The translations under genes and the position numbers were made by a program. 64,000 nt of DNA from Methanosarcina flavescens (GTDB taxonomy: Archaea > Halobacteriota > Methanosarcinia > Methanosarcinales > Methanosarcinaceae). The number at the start of each line of letters is the position of its first letter. Position 1 is the first letter of the stretch. The stretch lies in contig NZ_CP032683.1 of assembly GCF_001304615.2 (NCBI RefSeq), positions 2,666,001 to 2,730,000 of the forward strand. The letters run 5' to 3'. The notes beneath the pieces were generated by a model that saw nothing but the letters and a program-made list of their open reading frames with translations, did not search any database and was not told the origin of the DNA. Of this stretch, positions 58,188-64,000 are shown piece by piece.

Positions 58188-59285
58188 TAGTTCTTGACGT
58201 AACCTATTACACATATTAACTCTTATGATCTCTTATGGGTGGGGAAAGAACAAATTGTTATTGATCGGAAGTTGAGTCTTGATAAGGTAAACTCTCTAAT
58301 TAAACATGAAAACAACTCTAGAGTTCTAAAAAGGCTTTATTTTATCAAATTTAGGTATTTAGGAGATTCTGTTGAAGAAGCTTCTATCAAGGTTGGAGTA
58401 ACTAAGAAATGTGGTTATTATTGGCAGGATTATTGGAATAAAGGCGGCTATGCCGCCTTGATACCACAATTTGGTGGGGGAAGAAGGTCTAAGCTTACTG
58501 ATGAACAAATGATAGAACTAAGGAATCTATTGAAAAAGAAGGATTACTGGACTACCAGAGAAGTTTTAGAATTAATAAAAGAAAAGTATGGCGTAGAATA
58601 CTCGTTGAAAAGAATAGGAGTTATTCTGAAAAATTTTGGAATGCATCACTCAAAACCATATACTCTTGACTACAGAAGACCTAAAGATGCAGAAGAAATT
58701 TTAAAAAAAACTAAGTGAAGCAATTCCAAAGTATGTTTGTCCAGATTAGAAATATGTGATAGGCTTCCTTGATGAATCTTCGCCACAAACAAAAGCAAAC
58801 ACACAGCGTTTATGGGCATTTAAAAAGTCTTTAAGGCTCAAAAACACAGATTACATAAAGGCAAATGCATTTGCTTTTTACTCAATTAATGGAAGTAATC
58901 TCATTGATTTTAAAGAAAGTTCAAAAGCAGAAAGTATATATGAGTTTCTTGAAGAAATAGTGGAAGAAAACAGAGGAAAAATAATAGTCCTTATACTCGA
59001 TAATTCAAAAGTACATAAGGCAGACAAAACAAAAACAAAAGCTAGAAAACTGGGAATTATACTGGTGTTTCTTCCGCCTTACTCACCAGATCTAAACCCT
59101 GTAGAATTTATATGGAAAACAATTAAAAGAGAAGTATCAGTCAGATTTGTTCAATCAAAAGAACATTTGAGAAATATAATCAAAAATGAATTCATCAGGG
59201 TAGAGGGGTCAATATCATTTGCAAAAAAGTGGATAGAAAAATTTCATCCACAAATAAAAAGTGTAATTAGTTGAGAGAGAAACTA
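58188..59285 (+). mobile_element. IS630-family insertion sequence, frameshifted
   Basis: An approx. 1.1-kb element whose imperfect ends both begin TAGTT and share AATTACAC/TATTACAC about 20 bases in, bordered by TA at 58186-58187 and 59286-59287, as expected for IS630/Tc1 insertion at TA. It carries a two-part transposase. A truncated relative starts at 59819. It separates cluster 2 from cluster 3. Confidence 0.75.
58239..59274 (+). pseudogene. IS630-type transposase, broken into two frames
   Basis: The first part (58239-58718, GTG start) is the helix-turn-helix region with NNSRVLKRLYFIKFRYLGDS and YYWQDYWNKGG. The frame ends at TGA after an A8 run (58703-58710). One base fewer would continue LSEAIPKYVCPD, but a TAG then follows at 58747 before IGFLDESSP. 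The second part (58756-59274) has the DDE residues FLDESS, ILDNSKVHKADKT and the typical LPPYSPDLNPVEFIWKTIKR. Frameshifting is known in some IS630 relatives and UAG can encode pyrrolysine in Methanosarcina, but two lesions make inactivity more likely. Confidence 0.8.
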
Positions 59286-59560
59286 TAAATTGATTACGAA
59301 AAATAGATTTATTAAAGGTGGATATTTGGTTGTGTGATGTAATAATAGTTTCCAGACTAATAAATAACACTTCAGCCAAAAACAGCTACCTTTTAATATT
59401 TTTTAGCTTTGATCCTCCTTATGGAAAATGGATTAATTACCGAATCTGAAATTAAGATTCTACCGTAGGAGAATAGAATAAGTTTAGAAGTATAATTCCT
59501 GAATCAATCTACTTCAGATGTAGCTTGGACTAAAATAAGTAGTAAAAGGGTTGATTAATT

Positions 59561-59647
59561 ATGGGAAAATTAGTTAAAACTGTTATAGGTCTTATAATTT
59601 TGTGTCTTATAATTTATGCATTTTTTTTGGTACTTAGCTATAGGTAG
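59561..59647 (+). pseudogene. Fragment of a small membrane protein, MITE-interrupted
   Basis: MGKLVKTVIGLIILCLIIYA and FFLVLSYR then TAG (28 codons). A shift near 59635 would continue AIGSVLGYF up to the 121-bp MITE at 59663, whose far side adds II and a stop. It may be the remains of a one- or two-helix membrane protein. The preceding 270 bases (59288-59560) show no gene. Confidence 0.35.
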
Positions 59648-59662
59648 TGTTTTGGGATATTT

Positions 59663-59783
59663 GGCTCTGTAGAAATCCTCAAAATAATAAATCTTAACTA
59701 GTTTGAACTGAATAGCCGGATATGTTTTTACTTATTTAATTTTATCCTCTTGTAAATGATTTAGATAGGTTTTCTACAGAGCC
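59663..59783. mobile_element. 121-bp MITE sharing ends with the 1,004-bp IS
   Basis: The terminal repeats GGCTCTGTAGAAATCCT and GGCTCTGTAGAAAACCT match the 17-bp ends of the IS at 23458. An 8-bp target duplication GGATATTT lies at 59655-59662 and 59784-59791, the same duplication length as that IS. There is no coding capacity; it was presumably mobilised by that transposase. Confidence 0.9.
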
Positions 59784-59818
59784 GGATATTTTATAATCTA
59801 ATTGCATCGATCAATTTA

Positions 59819-60123
59819 TAGCCCTAATGTTAACCTGTTACACACATTAGCTCTTAATATCCATTTATGATGAGGAAAGAACAAATTACTCTTGACCAAA
59901 AGGTAACCCTTGATTAGCTTAATTCCTTGATCACACACGAAAATAATTCTAGAGCACTTAAAAGGCTTCATTTTATCAAATTTACATATTTAGGAGATTC
60001 TGTTAAAGAAGCTACTATTAAACTTGAAGTAACTGAGAAAACATTACATTATTGGCAGGACTATTGGAATAAAGGCGGAATAGACGCCTTAATGCTACAG
60101 TTTAGTAGGGGAAGAATATTTAA
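59819..60123 (+). pseudogene. Truncated IS630 remnant
   Basis: It starts with a TATAG...GTTACACAC end like the IS at 58188 and encodes KEQITLDQKVTLD, a TAG, then LNSLITHENNSRALKRLHFI, YLGDSVKEATIKLEVT and YWQDYWNKGGIDALM. It breaks off within GRIFK at about 60123, where a 179-bp inverted-repeat element begins. The 3' two thirds of the IS are missing. Confidence 0.85.
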
Positions 60124-60125
60124 GC

Positions 60126-60304
60126 GGCTCTTCGCTATTTTGTATGGGTTGAAAATAATTACTTAGTTAGAAAGTAGCCAGATCAAATGGACAAATATCA
60201 AGCTTGAATGCGATTTACAACAACTACTATTTCTAAATTTTAGAGGCGCAGCTTTAACATTCAGAAGCTGAATGAAAGTTACCCACTCGAAACAGCGAAG
60301 AGCC
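60126..60304. mobile_element. 179-bp MITE-like element with ~24-bp inverted repeats
   Basis: The ends GGCTCTTCGCTATTTTGTAT and the complement of the right end (GGCTCTTCGCTGTTTCGAGT) both continue into TGGGT and match for most of 24 bases. GGCTCTTCG-type ends are typical of ISL3-related elements. No target duplication can be seen: the left side is IS630 remnant, and the right side is the start of leader cassette copy 3. The element marks the exact junction of the duplicated cassette. Confidence 0.75.
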
Positions 60305-60590
60305 AATAATTTCTGAAAAGTCTGCTTCAATCTCGCTACATCTTTTTTCTCTAGTCTACTTATTCTTAAACCCTGAGTCTATATAGTCTCAAGAATAAAA
60401 GCTGACTTTACCCATCTTGAGGTAAAGACATCAATAACAAAATTATAAAAATCAGAAGATCTCGTAAAGTCCAATTTTGCCGCAAAGAGATGTTATATCC
60501 TAAAGGGTATATAGATTATTCTTTTTAGTGAAAACCTGGTTACTAGCTGTAGACTTTAAACAATTGGCGTTAAACTGTTCTATATAGAAC

Positions 60591-60680
60591 TTCCGGCCAA
60601 GCTCTCTGACTGTTTTTTGTAGCTCATTTTAGATCTGTAAAGATTCTCTTATCTCTGATAGTTAGAGAAATTGGCCGGAA
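60591..60680 (+). promoter_or_regulatory. Long inverted repeat upstream of precursor 3
   Basis: Same arms as at 51054 (TTCCGGCCAAGCTCTCT...) with one extra change (A to G at the inner end of the left arm), preceded by the palindrome GTTCTATATAGAAC. Confidence 0.6.
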
Positions 60681-60757
60681 AACTTATAAAGGATTATTTA
60701 AAACTGAGTAAGTGGGAATATTGCAGGATTCAGTAGAGTTTGAGGGCAATGCTGAAC

Positions 60758-60877
60758 CCTGCATACCCGAAGGCATGAAGTATATAACTTTCTAACTATT
60801 TTAAAGTTTGCTTCTTGCCTGCATACCCGAAGGCATGAAGTATATAACTTTCTAACTATTTTAAAGTTTGCTTCTTG
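60758..60877 (+). repeat. Duplicated 60-bp promoter-like unit, cluster 3
   Basis: Two exact 60-bp units with TATATAA boxes at about 60781 and 60841, identical in arrangement to cluster 1. Confidence 0.75.
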
Positions 60878-60909
60878 CCTCTTGAATTAAAGTAAAGAGG
60901 TGAAATAAA

Positions 60910-61647
60910 TTGAGATTAAATGACGAAGTTAGAAAAATTAGCGGGCTTTTCATGATAATGCTCGTTGTAGGTATGATACTGGTTACGCCTGCGATGGCGT
61001 GTCCGGCTGGGAAAGATTGCCCTAATGTATCTCAAAACTGCCCAGCGTGCGGATATTTAAGTGCTCCAAAATCAGATGCTGAAGTGAACATGATAGAGAT
61101 ATCAAAAGAAAAAGAAAAAAAAATTATAGCAGAAGCATTATCTGATGAAAGAATCTCAAAGTTAAACAGTGAGCTTAAAAAACTAGGCTACACTCCTTCT
61201 ACTAGTGAATTCAATGCATCGATGCTAACTACAACAACGACAAACGAAACAGTCACAAGTTCGATTGTAATAATGCCATTTGACAACGGGCGTAAAAATG
61301 AATCTGCTGTCGCAGTATTTACTTCCAATGAACATGGAAGTGCTGCCATAGCAGCTATGCGAAATAACAGTGAGGTCACATTACTAGAGTACGATTCTGT
61401 TAAGGGTACCTTCCAAGTAAGTTCGGTGGATTGTGACTTCTGTATGTGGGCTGTTGATAAAATATGTGGTTACCTCGCAGAGGGAGGATGCGCTTATGCA
61501 TGTGCGCAACTAGCTACAAAGATTCCGCATCCAGCTTGGATGGCTGTTTCAGCGGCTTTTTGCTGGGTAATATGTGACTTCGTTCTAGAAAATTATGCAT
61601 GCAGTTGGAGCGCAACTACAGTTTGTCAAGAAGTGGGGTTGTGCTAG
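60910..61647 (+). CDS. Halocin C8-like cysteine-rich peptide precursor 3
   Basis: 245 residues, TTG start after GAGGTGA. The first 28 residues are identical to precursor 1. The middle region has CPAGKDC and CPAC motifs, a charged helix (EISKEKEKKIIAEALSDERI) and a Thr-rich segment. The core has cysteines at 175, 178, 186, 194, 198, 218, 222, 231, 239 and 245, exactly the spacing of precursor 1, and ends EVGLC. The central IPHPAW and the DFCMWAV start are shared with precursor 1, while other core positions vary. Interpretation as for precursor 1: a secreted disulfide-rich antimicrobial-type peptide. Confidence 0.82.
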   Translation: MRLNDEVRKISGLFMIMLVVGMILVTPAMACPAGKDCPNVSQNCPACGYLSAPKSDAEVNMIEISKEKEKKIIAEALSDERISKLNSELKKLGYTPSTSEFNASMLTTTTTNETVTSSIVIMPFDNGRKNESAVAVFTSNEHGSAAIAAMRNNSEVTLLEYDSVKGTFQVSSVDCDFCMWAVDKICGYLAEGGCAYACAQLATKIPHPAWMAVSAAFCWVICDFVLENYACSWSATTVCQEVGLC

Positions 61648-61943
61648 TGAAGCCTATTATTACTTCTATTATTACTTTTTTTCTTTTTTTAATAATGTCA
61701 TCAGTTATTCGTATCACAATAATGTCTTATTATCCACAATATACCTATTTTGCGCACGTACTTTCTTCGTTTTTGATTGCTATAGGTTTTGCATTTTCAA
61801 TCCCTTTCATATTTATGAAATATCTCTCACTTCCCCCTAATTATAGCCCAAAGACGAAGAAAAGGATCCAAATTGGGTTTACTATTTTGGTTTTTGTATC
61901 ATCATTTTTAGGATCCTATTTTGGAAATATGCCAAAAATATAA
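61647..61943 (+). CDS. Small membrane protein coupled to precursor 3 (candidate immunity)
   Basis: 98 residues from a GTG at 61647 that shares a base with the precursor stop (TAGTG), the same coupling as TAATG in cluster 1. Membrane segments ITSIITFFLFLIMSS and HVLSSFLIAIGFAFSIPF; the motif YYPQYTYFAHVLSS is shared with the cluster 1 protein. An upstream in-frame ATG at 61599, inside the precursor, is disfavoured because the homologue lacks that part. Confidence 0.75.
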   Translation: MKPIITSIITFFLFLIMSSVIRITIMSYYPQYTYFAHVLSSFLIAIGFAFSIPFIFMKYLSLPPNYSPKTKKRIQIGFTILVFVSSFLGSYFGNMPKI

Positions 61944-61966
61944 TCAATTACGTAGGAGATTCTAAA

Positions 61967-62965
61967 ATGTTAAAAAGAATCATAATTATTCTTTTCTTCT
62001 TTATAGTTGTAGGCGGATGTTTAGAAGAGACAAACAATTTATTAAACGCTGAAAAAATAATAAATAATTCTCAGGAAAGATACGGATCTATTGACGTATT
62101 TAAGTATACAGTAATTTCCACAACAGAGTTTCAAGGAGAAGAAGTAACTCAAAAAATAGATTTTTTGTTTAAGAAGCCAAACAAGTATAAGTGCATTTAT
62201 CAATCAAAGAACTTAACTACAGTTTCTAATGGAACAGTTACCTGGATATACGATTTAACTAAAGGTGAAGTAACAGTAAAACATTTAGAAGGCTATAAAG
62301 GAACACCAGATTTTGATTATGGCACTCTTCTTAAAGACTTACTTAAAACTAATAATGTGAAATTAATTGGAGAAAAGGAACTATTTGGAAAATCATGTTA
62401 TATAATTGAAGCTATACCAAAAAATAAAACTTCTATAATATCTCAAGACATGTGGGTAGATAAAGAAAGCTTGATTCCAGTTAGAATCGATACAAATTAT
62501 GGAGATTATAAATCAAGGGTAGAATACACAAATATATTCGTAAGCACTGATGTTAACGACAATGAATTTGAGTTTACTCTACCAGAAGGCGCAAAAATTA
62601 TAGAACCGAGCACAACACTTCCCAACCAAGTCAATATAGAAGAAGCTCAGAAGAGCGTAAATTTTACAATATTGAAACCTTCTTATTGTGCTGGGTACCA
62701 ATTCGCAGGGGTGACAGTACTTGAATATGGAAATAGTGCTTATTTAACCTATTCTAAAGAAGGAAACGTGTTAACTATTTTTCAAACTCCATCCAAGAGT
62801 TCAGTATCAAATGTAGGAAATATTACAATCGAAAATTTAAAAGGGAAAACAATCGAAATATTTGACAATACAATTATCAAATATAACTATGGGAATACAT
62901 ATATTATAATTTCAGGTCCAGTAAGTGAACAAGAGCTTATAAAAATAGCAGAGTCTTTGGGATAA
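61967..62965 (+). CDS. LolA-like lipoprotein, cluster 3
   Basis: 332 residues, paralogue of the 52493 product along its full length. Lipobox FIVVGGCLEE; then DVFKYTVISTTEFQGEEVTQ, DMWVDKESLIPVRIDTNYGD, VNDNEFEFTLPEGAKI and a DUF4367-like end (CAGYQFAGVTVLEYGNSAYL). GGAGAT precedes the ATG. Immediately downstream is a decayed fragment of the same family. Confidence 0.8.
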   Translation: MLKRIIIILFFFIVVGGCLEETNNLLNAEKIINNSQERYGSIDVFKYTVISTTEFQGEEVTQKIDFLFKKPNKYKCIYQSKNLTTVSNGTVTWIYDLTKGEVTVKHLEGYKGTPDFDYGTLLKDLLKTNNVKLIGEKELFGKSCYIIEAIPKNKTSIISQDMWVDKESLIPVRIDTNYGDYKSRVEYTNIFVSTDVNDNEFEFTLPEGAKIIEPSTTLPNQVNIEEAQKSVNFTILKPSYCAGYQFAGVTVLEYGNSAYLTYSKEGNVLTIFQTPSKSSVSNVGNITIENLKGKTIEIFDNTIIKYNYGNTYIIISGPVSEQELIKIAESLG

Positions 62966-63025
62966 TATCGCATTTCGAACAATAAAGTTCGAACTTACAA
63001 ACATGAAGTCATTTCTAATAAATAA

Positions 63026-63214
63026 AATGAAACATATAGTCATCATATTCTATGGATTGATCCCAAAATCTGGATGCCGTTAAAGATCCAAAGTTATAAC
63101 GGTGACAAACTTCTGATGACACTAGAATATGAGAATTATTCTATAAATTCAGGCATAAAAGATACTGAATTTGAATTTAAACCTCCAGAAGGTACTGAGG
63201 TGATTAATATATGA
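63026..63214 (+). pseudogene. 5'-truncated LolA-like lipoprotein fragment
   Basis: The open frame without a start gives HHILWIDPKIWMPLKIQSYN, then LMTLEYENYSINSGIKDTEF and EFKPPEGTEVINI, the C-terminal part of the LolA-like domain (compare WIDKESWIPIRIDRDF... in cluster 1). Its TGA overlaps the ATG of the next gene (ATGA at 63211-63214), so it was once an operon member. The N-terminal two thirds are gone. Confidence 0.75.
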
Positions 63215-63855
63215 ATATAGACCATATCGTTAAAGAAGAATTATTACGTTCACTTCCAGTACTATTTGTTAGTTTTTTAATAATCGGGCTACTGATTAGG
63301 GAAGGATATATTCCGTTAGAGATGTCAAGGGTATTTATTCTTGCCCTCTTTGTTACAGCTGTCCATTTCTTTTTTATGGTCTGGTATAGAAAAAAGGAAC
63401 AGATTGATAAGAATTCTATCTTTTATATAATTGACCATATTTTGAGCTCAAGGTTTTATGAAGAAAAAACTGCAAAATCCCATGATAAAGAAATCAGCAT
63501 CTTTTCCTCGCTTCGAAAAAATGTGGGTCTTCTAATTATTACGCTGTTCCTGTATATTGCTTACCTCTACGCATCTCTAACTTATCACATAGATCAGATC
63601 TTCTGGATCTTAGTTCTATTATTTGTTGGGGGCACGCTATCAAAAATCATATATGGTGAAAGGAAAGAAGATCAAAACAATCCTGTGAGATTGCTGTTTT
63701 TCTATGTAATCGCATGCGTTTTTATTTTTGTACGTTACCTTGTACTTGATTATCCTATTCTTCCTGTTTTAAAAGGAAGTATAATTCTTGGAATATTACT
63801 GATATTTTTGGTTTTAGGAATAAAATGGTCGCAGCGTAAACAAAACTCGATTTAA
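63211..63855 (+). CDS. Multi-pass membrane protein of cluster 3
   Basis: 214 residues with about six membrane helices (LPVLFVSFLIIGLLIREGYI; VFILALFVTAVHFFFMVWY; VGLLIITLFLYIAYLYASL; LLFFYVIACVFIFVRYLVL; IILGILLIFLVLGIKW). A short charged internal loop carries KEEQID-type residues. Family not recognised. It overlaps the decayed lipoprotein fragment by 4 bases, and is followed by another lipoprotein start, indicating the operon continues. Confidence 0.7.
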   Translation: MNIDHIVKEELLRSLPVLFVSFLIIGLLIREGYIPLEMSRVFILALFVTAVHFFFMVWYRKKEQIDKNSIFYIIDHILSSRFYEEKTAKSHDKEISIFSSLRKNVGLLIITLFLYIAYLYASLTYHIDQIFWILVLLFVGGTLSKIIYGERKEDQNNPVRLLFFYVIACVFIFVRYLVLDYPILPVLKGSIILGILLIFLVLGIKWSQRKQNSI

Positions 63856-63899
63856 TCACATTGAACAAAGTGCATTATTTTGTTAATTAAACATTTGAG

Positions 63900-64000
63900 G
63901 TGAGAGAGACGCTAACGAAGAAAATTGCATTTGCACTCTTTTTGATAAGTTGTGCCATTTTTACATCGGGCTGCGTGAATGAACTAGAGGCAGAAGATAC
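63900..64000 (+). CDS. Start of a further lipoprotein, cut by window end
   Basis: The frame KKIAFALFLISCAIFTSGCV then NELEAEDT runs off the right edge; FTSGC is a clear lipobox. A GTG at 63900 overlaps the GAGGTGAGAG site; alternatively the true start was an ATG now reading ACG at 63910, six bases after GAGGTGA. It is probably another LolA-like or cluster lipoprotein, judging from the signal and position. Confidence 0.55.
   Translation, partial: MRETLTKKIAFALFLISCAIFTSGCVNELEAED

Larger units (their letters stand above)
60308..60998 (+). repeat. Leader cassette, copy 3
   Basis: Almost identical to 50769-51462, including the palindrome, the long inverted repeat, the doubled 60-bp promoter unit, the ribosome site, the TTG start and the signal-peptide codons up to ACGCCTGC. 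The left edge lies three bases after the 179-bp element. Near-identity of non-coding sequence next to diverged mature regions implies recent duplication or gene conversion of the cassette. Confidence 0.9.

Overview
The window looks like a chromosome segment of a Methanosarcina-type methanogenic archaeon. This is inferred from a DNA topoisomerase VI operon (top6B-top6A) next to bacterial-type gyrB-gyrA, archaeal-style PdxS/PdxT, large COG1361 and TPR surface proteins, AT-rich spacers with archaeal TATA/BRE-like promoters, and a heavy load of small transposons. No rRNA, tRNA or CRISPR array was seen.

Layout. 1-9.4 kb: a partial secreted COG1361-type protein, a Nif3-like protein, a decayed HD-domain phosphohydrolase, a very large exported TPR protein, ThiI and a stand-alone response regulator. 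9.4-13.9 kb: a spacer with two matched hairpins, then an acyl-CoA synthetase / hotdog thioesterase / XRE-cupin regulator group. 14-21.7 kb: old-yellow-enzyme reductase, MsrA, PEBP lipoprotein, zinc-ribbon protein, DUF362 protein, a duplicated PhoU-RCK_C protein and two MgtE-type membrane halves. 22-25.2 kb: a transposon-scarred zone. A complete 1,004-bp IS with 8-bp target duplications splits a membrane-protein gene, and two 118-bp MITEs are present, one of which has rewritten the 3' end of a lipoprotein gene. 25.4-34.6 kb: an Lrp-type effector domain, top6BA and gyrBA. 35-44.3 kb: a protein made of 46-residue repeats, three paralogous YdjM-family membrane proteins interleaved with a superoxide dismutase, and a secreted dienelactone-hydrolase-like enzyme. 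45-49.3 kb: PAP2 phosphatase, pdxS, pdxT and an FMN-binding protein.

49.5-64 kb is the most interesting region. It holds three related gene clusters, each starting with an exported precursor that has a C-terminal cysteine-rich domain. In clusters 1 and 3 the last ~71 residues carry ten cysteines with identical spacing and end in GLC, closely resembling the haloarchaeal peptide antibiotic halocin C8. Cluster 2 has a different eight-cysteine domain behind the same signal peptide. All three share a ~600-690-bp upstream cassette, promoter, TTG start and signal-peptide code; copies 1 and 3 are almost identical there although the mature parts differ. Each precursor is followed by a small multi-pass membrane protein (candidate immunity protein). 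In clusters 1 and 3 these are paralogues coupled to the precursor by TAATG/TAGTG overlaps; in cluster 2 the membrane protein is unrelated, matching its unrelated core. A lipoprotein follows in each cluster. Cluster 1 also has a thioredoxin-CcdA fusion suited to forming or shuffling disulfides, and a Yip1-like protein. A membrane-anchored winged-helix regulator lies just upstream. I read this as a multi-copy archaeocin (or signalling peptide) system that varies its core by recombination behind a constant promoter-leader cassette. An IS630 element, an IS630 remnant, a 121-bp MITE and a 179-bp inverted-repeat element sit between clusters 2 and 3, and cluster 3 runs off the right edge.
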